Assembly (NCBI GenBank): GCA_017643365.1
Contig: JAEPNO010000003.1
Location: forward strand, 124,001 to 188,000
Source: Balneolaceae bacterium
Lineage (GTDB): Bacteria > Bacteroidota > Rhodothermia > Balneolales > Balneolaceae
Direction of reading: 5' to 3'
DNA length: 64,000 nt
The position numbers and the translations under genes were made by a program. Under the pieces are notes generated by a model. It saw only the letters and a program-made list of their open reading frames with translations. It was not told the DNA's origin and searched no databases. How positions within the stretch are numbered: position 1 is the first letter of the stretch; every line of letters starts with the position of its first letter. Positions 1 through 7,940 of this stretch are shown here, one piece after another.

Positions 1-871
1 GCAGATTGTCGATTACAGATGTCATCAACAATTGATTGCCCTCTTTCTTTATGTTGATCAAGGCTCGATTTGTGTTTACCACTTGCTTTATGTCCAATTC
101 CTGATCAGCCACATCCACAAATGGATGCTCGAAGTAATAATCGCTGAATATGGAATTAGCATCTTTTGCGCTAATATCGGATTTGAGATATACCGCCGAT
201 AAAATTCCACGAGTGAAAGCCCCTCGCATCGGGATGAAATGAATCGGTTCATTGAAACCTGCTTGAAGCTGCCCCATACTTTCTTTTATTTCCTTCAAAT
301 GTTGATGGGTAAATGCTTTGTAAACCGAAGCATTATTGCTTCGCCAACTGAAATGTGTGGTTTCCGAAGGCTTTTGTCCGGCACCTGTACTCCCGGTAAT
401 TGCTGAAATGTGAACCGGTTCTTGAATTAGCGATTGTGATGCCAGTGGAAGCAACGCTAGTTGAATACAAGTTGCAAAACAACCTGGATTGGCTACTTTT
501 TTTGCCGGTTTGATGTAGGCCCTGTTCAACTCCGGTAAGCCATACACAAACTCATTCCCTTCGGCTTTATGCCTGAAATCGGAGCTTAAATCTATGAGTT
601 TTGCTGATTCAGGAATCTCGTATTTCTTCAGTATTGTTTTCGAGTTTCCATGCCCGCTGCATAGAAAAACTACGTCGGAGTTGGGATGAACGGAATCTGT
701 AAAATTAAATTCCAGCCAACCGGCTAAATCCGGATGGGCTTCAGAAACCGATTTGTTTGCATGTGATGAACTCACCACCGATGCAATTTCAACATCGGGA
801 TGAAGCATCAGTAATCGAATGAGCTCTCCTGCAGTGTAGCCCGCTCCTCCAATTATGCTCGCTTTAATCAT
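1..871 (-). CDS. argC: N-acetyl-gamma-glutamyl-phosphate reductase, partial (3' end beyond left edge)
   Basis: Reductase that converts N-acetyl-glutamyl-phosphate to the semialdehyde with NADPH, the third step of arginine synthesis, in the cytoplasm. I translated it by hand from the ATG at 871-869. The N-terminus reads MIKASIIGGAGYTAGELIRL, a dinucleotide-binding glycine loop. The catalytic cysteine lies in NPGCFATC, and GSTGAG and HQHL follow as in ArgC. No stop appears before base 1, so about 290 of the usual 310-345 residues are present. The start overlaps the argG stop by 8 bases, which indicates translational coupling. The rest of the arginine operon probably continues to the left. The family call is firm. 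Confidence 0.95.
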   Translation of the reverse strand, partial: MIKASIIGGAGYTAGELIRLLMLHPDVEIASVVSSSHANKSVSEAHPDLAGWLEFNFTDSVHPNSDVVFLCSGHGNSKTILKKYEIPESAKLIDLSSDFRHKAEGNEFVYGLPELNRAYIKPAKKVANPGCFATCIQLALLPLASQSLIQEPVHISAITGSTGAGQKPSETTHFSWRSNNASVYKAFTHQHLKEIKESMGQLQAGFNEPIHFIPMRGAFTRGILSAVYLKSDISAKDANSIFSDYYFEHPFVDVADQELDIKQVVNTNRALINIKKEGNQLLMTSVIDNL

Positions 872-2048
872 CCTGCACCCCTTGCTGAATCAACAACGAG
901 TTACTTAGAATTTTCGTGAAGCCTTTAACGTCCTCTCCCGACCAGCCCGCGTTCATTTCGCCGTATTGACCGGCTTTAGATTGCATCAAATCGTATTTGG
1001 ATTCGATGCCTTGTAGTTCAAATCGTTTTGGTTCTAATTTTACGATTACTTTTCCTTCTACTCTCTTTTGTGCATGCTCTAAAAAGGATTCGATATCGCG
1101 CATAACCGGATCTAAAAACTGCCCCTCGTGCATCAGCATCCCGTAAAAATCGCCCAGTTGATCTTTCCAATACAACTGCCATTTACCAAGAACATGCTTT
1201 TCGAGTAAACGATGCGCTTCGATGATGATCAATGGAGCCGCAGCTTCGAATCCAACTCTGCCTTTAATCCCAATGATGGTGTCGCCTATATGTATGTCGC
1301 GACCGATTCCGTATGGTGCAGCCAACTCTTCCAATCGCTTAATGGTTGAGATTGCTCCCAGCTCTTCGCCATCAATTCCTACCGGTTCACCCTGCTTAAA
1401 ATTGATCTCGATTGTTTTTGGCTCAAGATTCTGCGCCGGAATTGGCCACGCTTCTTCAGGTAGATTTTTGTGTGATGTCAATGTTTCGGCACCACCCACC
1501 GAAGTGCCCCACAATCCTTGATTGATCGAGTATTTCGCCTTTTTCCAGTCCTTATCAATCCCGTGACTTTTTAGGTATTCTACTTCTTCTTCCCTACTCA
1601 GGCGCTGATCCCTAATCGGCGTGATGATTTCCATGTCGGGTGTCATCACATTAAATACCAGATCGAAACGCACTTGATCGTTACCCGCACCAGTGCTCCC
1701 ATGTGCTATGGCATCGGCACCGATCTCCTTTGCATACGAAGCAATGGCCATCGCTTGAAAAACGCGTTCAGCACTCACCGATAGTGGATAGGTGTGATTC
1801 TTAAGCACATTCCCGAAAATCAGATACTTGATGCCTTCCTCGTAAAATTGTTGCTCAACATCTAAACAAACATGGTTTTTGATGCCAAGTTCATCGGCTT
1901 TTCTGGCGAGTTCTTTTTGTTCGTCTGCATCAAAACCACCGGTATTAACGGCAGCTGAATACACTTCATAACCAAGATCTTTTGCCAAATGAATGGCGCA
2001 ATAACTGGTGTCTAGGCCGCCACTAAAAGCGAGTACTACTTTTTTCAT
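864..2048 (-). CDS. argG: Argininosuccinate synthase
   Basis: Ligates citrulline and aspartate with ATP to argininosuccinate, the penultimate step of arginine synthesis. The 394 residues match the usual family length. The ATP pyrophosphatase P-loop is AFSGGLDTS at residues 7-15, and the citrulline/aspartate-binding segment AHGSTGAGNDQVRF is at about 115-128. The ATG overlaps the stop of the upstream acetyltransferase gene by 4 bases (ATGA), and the 3' end overlaps argC by 8 bases. The three genes are therefore one translationally coupled operon, probably controlled by the leader region at 2732-2842. Family and function are secure. Confidence 0.97.
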   Translation of the reverse strand: MKKVVLAFSGGLDTSYCAIHLAKDLGYEVYSAAVNTGGFDADEQKELARKADELGIKNHVCLDVEQQFYEEGIKYLIFGNVLKNHTYPLSVSAERVFQAMAIASYAKEIGADAIAHGSTGAGNDQVRFDLVFNVMTPDMEIITPIRDQRLSREEEVEYLKSHGIDKDWKKAKYSINQGLWGTSVGGAETLTSHKNLPEEAWPIPAQNLEPKTIEINFKQGEPVGIDGEELGAISTIKRLEELAAPYGIGRDIHIGDTIIGIKGRVGFEAAAPLIIIEAHRLLEKHVLGKWQLYWKDQLGDFYGMLMHEGQFLDPVMRDIESFLEHAQKRVEGKVIVKLEPKRFELQGIESKYDLMQSKAGQYGEMNAGWSGEDVKGFTKILSNSLLIQQGVQDD

Positions 2049-2692
2049 GATAGAAAGATTTTGGTGTTATTAACTGCCGACATAAAGCTCGCTTTTTTGA
2101 GCTGTACCCAGCGATAGAATTTGGAGATATTTTTCTGTCGCTGTTTTTTGGGATTATTATTCGGATGCTCAGGATCGTAGAGCATGCCCGTACACAGGCA
2201 ATTTTTGCGCTCATTGCGTTGCAGGATGTCGTAATTAGGACAACTTTCGCACCCTTTCCAGAACGTTTCATCTTGCGTTAATTCCGAAAAAGTTACCGGG
2301 CGATATCCCAGATCAGAATTGATTTTCATGACCGGCAAACTGGTTGTAATCCCAAACAGCTTTGAATTCGGATACTTTTCTTTAGATAGCTCAAATGCTG
2401 CGGCTTTAATTTTTTTAGCCAGTCCTTGGCCTCTAAAATCGGGGTGTACGATTAAGCCGGAGTTAGCAACGTATTTTTTGCTTTCCCAAATCTCGATGTA
2501 ACAGAAACCAGCCAGTGTATCGCCATCTAAGGCTATTACGGCATTTCCGTTATTCATTTTTGTTTTGATGTACTCCGGATCGCGTTTAGCAATTCCGGTT
2601 CCTCGTTGTTTAGCTGCTTGCTCAATCAGCGAGCAAACAGCTTCAGCATAAGCTATATGTGTGGTATTTGCATATTGAATTTGAACGGACAT
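2045..2692 (-). CDS. GNAT acetyltransferase, probable ArgA-like N-acetylglutamate synthase with Cys cluster
   Basis: First gene of the arginine operon, 215 residues. It has a GNAT fold with the acetyl-CoA pyrophosphate loop RGQGLAKK at about 87-94. From its position directly before argG and argC, I infer that it acetylates glutamate (the ArgA role), as proposed for GNAT proteins next to argG in Bacteroidota. The family alone does not prove the substrate. After the GNAT core there are four cysteines in a CxxC-x13-CxC pattern (C148, C151, C165, C167), which looks like a small metal-binding ribbon, followed by a basic tail. The start is the only ATG near the end of the leader region, 84 bases after the leader-peptide stop. 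Confidence 0.8.
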   Translation of the reverse strand: MSVQIQYANTTHIAYAEAVCSLIEQAAKQRGTGIAKRDPEYIKTKMNNGNAVIALDGDTLAGFCYIEIWESKKYVANSGLIVHPDFRGQGLAKKIKAAAFELSKEKYPNSKLFGITTSLPVMKINSDLGYRPVTFSELTQDETFWKGCESCPNYDILQRNERKNCLCTGMLYDPEHPNNNPKKQRQKNISKFYRWVQLKKASFMSAVNNTKIFLS

Positions 2693-2731
2693 TGTTGAAA
2701 GAGTGTGAGTGATAGTGAGTGTACAGTATTG

Positions 2732-2765
2732 AAAAAGGGCGATGGCTGTCGAAAAATCATCGACA
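2732..2765 (-). promoter_or_regulatory. Candidate attenuator (competing hairpins plus U-tract) before the arg operon
   Basis: Reading the minus strand after the leader stop, a 6-bp hairpin (2765-2760 with 2752-2747, TGTCGA/TCGACA) and a 5-bp hairpin (2762-2758 with 2744-2740, CGATG/CATCG) share bases 2762-2760, so they cannot form together. The second is followed by CCC and five T residues (2736-2732), like a weak intrinsic terminator. A further pairing is possible between the last Arg codons (2784-2779, GGCGGT) and 2743-2738. This is the expected layout of an attenuator, but the stems are short and no folding energy was computed. Confidence 0.42.
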
Positions 2766-2776
2766 TAAGAATGGCA

Positions 2777-2842
2777 TTACCGCCGCCGCGGAATCCGGAA
2801 AACCGGTAGAAAATCAATACTATGTGCAACAATGCTTTGCAT
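2777..2842 (-). CDS. Arginine-rich leader peptide (21 codons)
   Basis: A short reading frame too small for normal gene calling, lying 84 bases upstream of the first arginine-biosynthesis gene. It starts at the ATG 2842-2840 and stops at TAA 2779-2777. The last six codons read R-I-P-R-R-R: four arginines in six codons, the last three being consecutive CGG codons just before the stop. Such regulatory codons for the pathway end product are the mark of ribosome-mediated attenuation. There is no clear Shine-Dalgarno sequence, as with many genes here. The reading is exact, but the function is an inference from position and composition. Chance occurrence in a G/C-rich patch is the main alternative. 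Confidence 0.6.
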   Translation of the reverse strand: MQSIVAHSIDFLPVFRIPRRR

Positions 2843-2921
2843 AGGTAAAAAGAAAAGCAGAACAAATTTTAAATCCAACAGGAGATTAAAAATAAATCGA
2901 TAATGTATATGGATAGTAAGT

Positions 2922-3311
2922 TTATTGAATACGTACAGACTGTTTTTCTAATAAAGACGCTAACTCTTTTTTATCTAGTTTTCCACTTGCAAGATCAATA
3001 ATAACAGAGTAAAGCAATTTCTTTTCTGCATTAATTCTCCAACCGTTTACATGCAAAAATGTAAACATGGCTACTAGTGCAGTTCGCTTATTCCCATCAA
3101 TAAATGGGTGATTTTTACACAAGTGAAAACCATATGCTGCAGCCATCTCAAATATTGTTTTGTGCACAAACTCACCACCAAAACTTTGCTGAGGAAGCGC
3201 TAATGCAGATTCAAGTAAACCTTCATCTCGAATACCACGAGACCCACCGTAAGTTTCTATTTGATGATCATGAAATAGCAATATGGTTTCTTTATTCAGA
3301 AACCGAATCAT
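2922..3311 (-). CDS. Doc/Fic family toxin of a type II toxin-antitoxin pair
   Basis: A 129-residue death-on-curing family protein. The Fic-fold motif is HPFIDGNKRTA at residues 68-78. It has the lysine (K75) typical of Doc in place of the second glycine of AMPylating Fic enzymes, so by family knowledge it is more likely a kinase that inactivates EF-Tu than an AMP-transferase. Its start overlaps the antitoxin stop by 4 bases. It is transcribed away from the TPR gene and toward the arginine operon, with 79 bases between its stop and the arginine leader and no visible terminator. Length and motif are complete, so it looks intact. Confidence 0.9.
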   Translation of the reverse strand: MIRFLNKETILLFHDHQIETYGGSRGIRDEGLLESALALPQQSFGGEFVHKTIFEMAAAYGFHLCKNHPFIDGNKRTALVAMFTFLHVNGWRINAEKKLLYSVIIDLASGKLDKKELASLLEKQSVRIQ

Positions 3312-3529
3312 TTAGCTAGCTCTTTTAATACATCTTTATAGGTAGTATTTAATTCTCGATATGCTTCTGCCCAATCTTCGAAATCACTATCTACTTGTTT
3401 AAGCTGGAGTACACTGTTATTGGTGATTATCTCTAGTTTATCACCATCCTTTAAGTGGAGTTCGTCAATTACTTGCTTCGGCAGTGTTATACCTAAGCTA
3501 TTTCCAATTTTTCTGATCTTAGTTTCCAT
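3308..3529 (-). CDS. AbrB/MazE-type antitoxin
   Basis: A 73-residue protein. Its first 40 residues form a swapped-hairpin AbrB DNA-binding domain (KIRKIGNSLGITLPKQVI, then LKDGDKLEI). The acidic helical tail (FEDWAEAYRELN) probably wraps and neutralises the Doc toxin encoded immediately downstream. The pairing AbrB-Doc is common, although Doc was first described with a Phd antitoxin. As for other antitoxins, autorepression is likely. A perfect 14-base palindrome sits 11 bases upstream of the start. Confidence 0.88.
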   Translation of the reverse strand: METKIRKIGNSLGITLPKQVIDELHLKDGDKLEIITNNSVLQLKQVDSDFEDWAEAYRELNTTYKDVLKELAK

Positions 3530-3539
3530 ATCATCATAA

Positions 3540-3553
3540 TTTGTTATAACAAA
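3540..3553. promoter_or_regulatory. Palindromic operator candidate for the toxin-antitoxin pair
   Basis: TTTGTTATAACAAA is a perfect 14-base inverted repeat between the antitoxin start (3529) and the divergent TPR gene (3634). A second GTTAT copy follows at 3554-3558. Its position just upstream of the antitoxin start suggests an autoregulatory AbrB binding site. No direct evidence of binding exists in the sequence. Confidence 0.5.
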
Positions 3554-3633
3554 GTTATTATACTAGAAACAAACTCGCTAATTATTTTTTATCTCTCTTT
3601 CAATTTATCCCTATCATAGCCGTTGTGCATTCT

Positions 3634-5313
3634 ATGATAAAACCAATTCAAATATTACTGCTTACACTACTTCTGGCTCCATTTTCGGGGCTGGCTCAGG
3701 TGCAAACTGTTGAGGAACGAGAAGCTAAAACTGCGTACATCGAAGGGCTCGAAGCCTTTGTTAATGAAGAGTATGATCGAGCCACCACTTTGTTGCTGGA
3801 AGCATATGAAGCACTTTCACCTCAATCGGGAATTTCGTTTGCACTAGCCGACGTTTATTTTTTGCAGGATGATTTACCCAACGCCGCCCTATTTGGTAAA
3901 GAAGCGGTTGAACTTGAACCCGCCAATAAATGGTATCGCTTTCGGCTAGCAGAGATCTATCGAAGTGCCGGGCAAAATCAAGCGACTCTCGAACAATTAA
4001 ATGAGTTGCTCGAAATTCACCCAACCGATTACGACGCCCTTTTTATGCTGGCTGATACTCAAAGTGATTATGGTGAATATTTATCATCAAATAGCACACT
4101 AGATAAAATCGAATTACTCACCGGTCCTAACCCAATTGTATTGATTCGAAAGTTTCAGAACTTCGAATCTTTAGGCATAGCCGATTCGGCACTTTCTCAA
4201 TTAGAACAATTAAGGCTTATCGAACCTGATAATTTAAACACATTAAATCTGCTTGCAGATTACTATAAACGACAGGGCAAATCCAATCATGCCAAAGATG
4301 TTTTGAAGGATGCTTTGAGTAGAAATGCACGTGATCCTGAGTCGCTGATTAATCTTTCAGGAATCTACATTGATGAACAAAAATGGGACAGCGCCGGAAC
4401 ATTGCTGGGTGACTTCATCACGGATCCGATAATAGACGCTGAACAAAAACTATCCATTGCTCAATTTATGTATGCACGCCAGCAGGATGATCCCCGAAAC
4501 ATTCAACTCGAAGTTGAAACTGCTCGCTTGCTTGAATTATATACAGATTCAGCTCCGGAATATGGCCCAGCTTTTACTCTGGCCGGGCAATACTTTTCAG
4601 TAATTGGCGATAACGAAAAAGCGCTAGAAAAACTGGAACAAGCCAACAAGCTTCTCCCTCAAGACGATATCGCATGGCGCCAACGCATGCAGTTATTATT
4701 GCAGGATCAACGGTATGAAGAAGTGATTTCTGTTGGTCTCGAAGCCGATACCAAAGTTCCCGAAGATGCTTTTATCCAGTTCTTTTTAGGTACAGCATAT
4801 CTTTTAGATGACAACTCAACGGAGGCAGTTACTTGGTTAGAGCGAGCCTCTCGATCCCCTGCTCGCCGACCATTTAAATCGGTGATTTACGGAACATTGG
4901 GTGATGCTTATGCTGATCAAGAGAAGTTCGAAGATGCTGATCGCGTTTATGAGTTAGCGTTGCGCTATGATCCTCAGAACCACAATGCGATGAACAATTA
5001 TGCTTACAGCCTATCGGTTCGCGAAAGCAATCTGGAACGCGCGAAGGAATTAGCTCTTCGAGCCATAGAGCTTGCCCCAGAAAACGCAGCGTACCTCGAT
5101 ACCGTTGGCTGGGTGTATTTTAAATTAGGGGATTATGATCGTGCCCGTCGTTTTATCCGAGCCTCCATCGACACCGGTGAAGCAAGTGCCGAAGTTTTGG
5201 AACATCTTGGCGATGTGTACGAGGCGTTGGGCAATCTGGATGAAGCAAAAAAATGGTGGAAACAAGCACTCGAATTAGATGCTACAAGAACGCACCTTAA
5301 CGAAAAAATCTAA
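3634..5313 (+). CDS. Secreted TPR-repeat protein
   Basis: About 559 residues, taken from the ATG at 3634 (a GTG three codons earlier is possible). The N-terminus, with hydrophobic ILLLTLLLAPFSG followed by LAQ, is a signal peptide, so the protein is periplasmic or outer-membrane associated. The remainder is tetratricopeptide repeats along the whole chain (for example ALEKLEQANKLLPQD, ADRVYELALRYDPQNHNAM and AKKWWKQALELDAT), indicating a protein-binding scaffold. Its stop overlaps the next gene by one base (TAATG), followed by an ATGA overlap to the EnvC-like gene, so the three are one operon concerned with the cell envelope. The exact partner is unknown. Confidence 0.85.
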   Translation: MIKPIQILLLTLLLAPFSGLAQVQTVEEREAKTAYIEGLEAFVNEEYDRATTLLLEAYEALSPQSGISFALADVYFLQDDLPNAALFGKEAVELEPANKWYRFRLAEIYRSAGQNQATLEQLNELLEIHPTDYDALFMLADTQSDYGEYLSSNSTLDKIELLTGPNPIVLIRKFQNFESLGIADSALSQLEQLRLIEPDNLNTLNLLADYYKRQGKSNHAKDVLKDALSRNARDPESLINLSGIYIDEQKWDSAGTLLGDFITDPIIDAEQKLSIAQFMYARQQDDPRNIQLEVETARLLELYTDSAPEYGPAFTLAGQYFSVIGDNEKALEKLEQANKLLPQDDIAWRQRMQLLLQDQRYEEVISVGLEADTKVPEDAFIQFFLGTAYLLDDNSTEAVTWLERASRSPARRPFKSVIYGTLGDAYADQEKFEDADRVYELALRYDPQNHNAMNNYAYSLSVRESNLERAKELALRAIELAPENAAYLDTVGWVYFKLGDYDRARRFIRASIDTGEASAEVLEHLGDVYEALGNLDEAKKWWKQALELDATRTHLNEKI

Positions 5314-6068
5314 TGCTTCGATTTACACCAATTCTATGTTTTTGTTTGATTTTCACCGCCTGTAAGTCAACTGCTCCAGTTATTAACCCGAATGTAAGTA
5401 ACTACTCACTTTCTGATAAATCCGTTAAAGAAGTTCTGGATCAACTCCCTGATTATACTAGTCAGATAACAGCTATTTCCGGAAAGGGACGTGCTATCGT
5501 CAGCGAACCGGGGAACAGCGAGCGAGCCACCATCGACTTTAGCGCGGATACTTCTCTAAGTCTGCTTACTGTGAAAAATCGAATTGGGATTGAAGGCGGA
5601 GCTATGTTGGTAGATCAGGATTCAATTTTGATTTACTACAAGCTGGATAAAATTGCGCAAAAAGTGGCCATCACTGATGGTAGACTTACCAGCTTAAACG
5701 AACTTGCCTCTATCAACCTAATTGATCTTCTTCATTTTCATCTTGAAAAAGAGGCAGTGTTGGAAGTGTATGAATCTGAAGATACCTATTTAATTCGCCT
5801 TACTACCAACGGTGGTGCCACGGTAGACAAGGCTGAGCATTTGATTCGCGAAGTTCGTCAGCCTTACGGAACCGGATTGCCTTACTCAAAATTGACCTAT
5901 GAAAATTATGGAGAGCTGAACGGTTACATTTTACCTAGAAAAATCACCATATTAAGCGCTGATGGAGACTCGAAAGTAGTTTTTCAAATCCGTTCACTAC
6001 AGATAAACCCTGAAAATGTTGATCTACAATTAGACATCCCTTCCAATATTATCATCGATCGATTATGA
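5313..6068 (+). CDS. DUF4292 lipoprotein
   Basis: A 251-residue lipoprotein with signal sequence LCFCLIFTAC and lipid-attachment Cys17. The body resembles the Bacteroidota DUF4292 family, predicted to be a LolA/LolB-like beta-sheet fold that binds lipid or lipoprotein. I base this on overall character (ISGKGRAIVSE, then SLLTVKNRIGIEGGAMLV) rather than a catalytic motif. It sits between a TPR scaffold and an EnvC-like protein with overlapping stops and starts, an arrangement common in this group, so a role in envelope assembly is likely. No enzyme motif is seen. Confidence 0.75.
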   Translation: MLRFTPILCFCLIFTACKSTAPVINPNVSNYSLSDKSVKEVLDQLPDYTSQITAISGKGRAIVSEPGNSERATIDFSADTSLSLLTVKNRIGIEGGAMLVDQDSILIYYKLDKIAQKVAITDGRLTSLNELASINLIDLLHFHLEKEAVLEVYESEDTYLIRLTTNGGATVDKAEHLIREVRQPYGTGLPYSKLTYENYGELNGYILPRKITILSADGDSKVVFQIRSLQINPENVDLQLDIPSNIIIDRL

Positions 6069-7369
6069 GAATTTTTGCAACACTCTTATTGATTTTATTA
6101 GGACTAGCGCCAATTGCGTCGGCTCAAACCTATGAAGAGAAACGCAAAGAAATTTTAACTCGGCAAACCAACACTCGCGCCGAGATTAATGTGCTGGATG
6201 CCCGCATCAGAACATACCAGCAGCGGATTCAAGACACTGAAAACCGCTACGAAGAGCTGTACAAGCAGTACCAAAATGTAAACAGGCTCATTTCATTACA
6301 GGATGATAAAATTTCGACGCTCGAACTTGAACAACGTCAGATTCAAGAAGAAATCGAGCTTACCGAAAGTGAAATTTCACTTCGAGAGAAAGATTTAGAG
6401 CAGCTCAAACAAAACCTCCGCGAGATCTTACTTTATACCTATAAAAATGGTCGCGCCTCAAACTTAGAACTCATTGTAACTGCAGGCTCCATCAACCAGA
6501 TGGTAATTCGGAGTTATTATCTACAAAAACTCGAGGAGCAAAAGGAGAAGCAGGCGGAGCAAATTCGCGTTCGACAACGAGACTTGGAAGGCGTTAAAGA
6601 AGATCTGCAAGAAAGTCTGGTTAAAAACGAATTAGTGCTTGATGAAATTAGAGATGAAAAAGTGAAGCTAAGTTCTCAGCAGTCGGTCCAACGTAACAAT
6701 GTAGAAAAGATTAAAGCTGAAAGCACCGACTTACTCTCTGAGTTACGCAAAATCAGGCAACAACGTGAAAATCTGGAATCCTCATTTTCTGCCCTCATTT
6801 CGATGGAAGATGAACTACGAAAAGCAGAAAATGAACGTTTAGAACGGCTTGCTGCTGCTCGCAATATCGCGGATGCTGCACGTAGAGCCGAGGAAATTGC
6901 GAAGTACTCAACTCCTACCCGTGCGTCTTTTGTATCAGATGAAACGCTTGCTGCCTACGAACGAACTTTCGCAGCATCGAAAGGCTCATTACAATGGCCG
7001 GTTGACTCCAAAACCGTTTCTAAGAAATTTGGGATTACACGAAATCCACTTTATGGTACCAGAACTGAACATCCCGGAATCAATATTGTAACTGACCCTA
7101 GATCTGAAGTTCGAGTTGTAGCCGACGGATACGTTTTTGCCATTCAGCCTACACCCGGTTTTGGTAATACTGTGTTTGTAAAACATGGTTCTTACTACAC
7201 GATTTATGGAAACCTCAGCCAGATTACTGTGCAAAATTCAAGCATTCTAAAAGCCGGACAAGTTGTCGGATTATCAGGCACAGAATCATCTGAACTAGGC
7301 GAAACGGTATTTTTCGTGGTGCGGAAAAACAAAACGTATTTAAACCCGGAAGACTGGCTGGAACGTTAA
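6065..7369 (+). CDS. EnvC-like murein hydrolase activator (degenerate M23/LytM domain)
   Basis: A 434-residue periplasmic protein. A signal peptide spans residues 1-20, a long coiled coil about 22-280, and a C-terminal LytM (peptidase M23) domain about 310-434. The zinc ligands of active LytM enzymes are altered: H336 is kept but the following HxxxD aspartate is N340, the mid-domain histidine is N383 (YGNLS), and the final HxH is replaced by VFF (residues 415-417). By analogy with E. coli EnvC, which is also an inactive LytM with a coiled coil, it probably activates cell-separation amidases rather than cutting peptidoglycan. The ATGA overlap with DUF4292 indicates coupling. Confidence 0.85.
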   Translation: MRIFATLLLILLGLAPIASAQTYEEKRKEILTRQTNTRAEINVLDARIRTYQQRIQDTENRYEELYKQYQNVNRLISLQDDKISTLELEQRQIQEEIELTESEISLREKDLEQLKQNLREILLYTYKNGRASNLELIVTAGSINQMVIRSYYLQKLEEQKEKQAEQIRVRQRDLEGVKEDLQESLVKNELVLDEIRDEKVKLSSQQSVQRNNVEKIKAESTDLLSELRKIRQQRENLESSFSALISMEDELRKAENERLERLAAARNIADAARRAEEIAKYSTPTRASFVSDETLAAYERTFAASKGSLQWPVDSKTVSKKFGITRNPLYGTRTEHPGINIVTDPRSEVRVVADGYVFAIQPTPGFGNTVFVKHGSYYTIYGNLSQITVQNSSILKAGQVVGLSGTESSELGETVFFVVRKNKTYLNPEDWLER

Positions 7370-7412
7370 ATCGCTTTAGCTGATTTTTTACTCATCAAAC
7401 CATTTACTTCGT

Positions 7413-7420
7413 TACTTTTG
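7413..7420 (+). promoter_or_regulatory. Bacteroidota-type -7 element (TACTTTTG)
   Basis: Exact match to TAnnTTTG, 46 bases upstream of the TTG start at 7467. No clear -33 TTTG is seen at the right distance; only TTTA at 7387-7390 is present. It is a plausible start point for the membrane-protein/M28-peptidase pair after the EnvC-like operon. Confidence 0.4.
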
Positions 7421-7466
7421 TAATTTAGAAATTCAAAACCTGAATTAATCTAAACCTGACATCGCA

Positions 7467-7937
7467 TTGGACAACCTTCCACGACTTTCATTTTATCTAT
7501 CCGGCATACTAATTGTATCCGCAGCGTTTACTCTGTTTACCACCGATTTTTTAATAAAAATTGCTGATCCGGGAGTTACAGGTACTCTTTTTCTTCTCGC
7601 TTTTGGCTTGGTATATATGAACATCACTTTTGTTGTAAGTCGACGTTTTATGCGCCGATTAGATGGAACTAGCAACATCCCTTATTTATTCGCATTTCTG
7701 GTTGCATTACCTCCCTTTGCTTGGTCTTTTATTCATGAAACCGGCTTATTTGGCACCATCGAAACCGTGTATTTATTTACCTTAGTTTTCGGATGCGCCC
7801 TTGGCGGATATTTTGGTCAACGCGCCGGCATTAAAGCTCAGGCGAAATTCAAAGAACAGCTGTATGAGTATTTGAAACAATCCGGGCAGCTCCCCGACGA
7901 ACTTAAACGGCCACACGACAATCTCAATAAAAACTAG
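7467..7937 (+). CDS. Four-helix membrane protein of unknown function
   Basis: A 156-residue protein not recognised as a named family. Four hydrophobic segments are visible (about 7-25, 38-58, 71-89 and 98-118), then a hydrophilic tail of about 35 residues rich in K, Q and E (FKEQLYEYLKQSGQLPDEL). The start is TTG at 7467; no ATG lies nearby in frame and the first membrane segment would be cut by a later start. It ends 3 bases before the M28 peptidase gene, so the two are probably co-transcribed. It may be a small inner-membrane accessory protein. Confidence 0.65.
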   Translation: MDNLPRLSFYLSGILIVSAAFTLFTTDFLIKIADPGVTGTLFLLAFGLVYMNITFVVSRRFMRRLDGTSNIPYLFAFLVALPPFAWSFIHETGLFGTIETVYLFTLVFGCALGGYFGQRAGIKAQAKFKEQLYEYLKQSGQLPDELKRPHDNLNKN

Positions 7938-7940
7938 ATC

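Noticed and set aside
2653..2865. 70-residue frame on the minus strand over the arginine leader
   Set aside because: It is in a different frame from the Arg-rich leader, overlaps the GNAT start, and has no family character.
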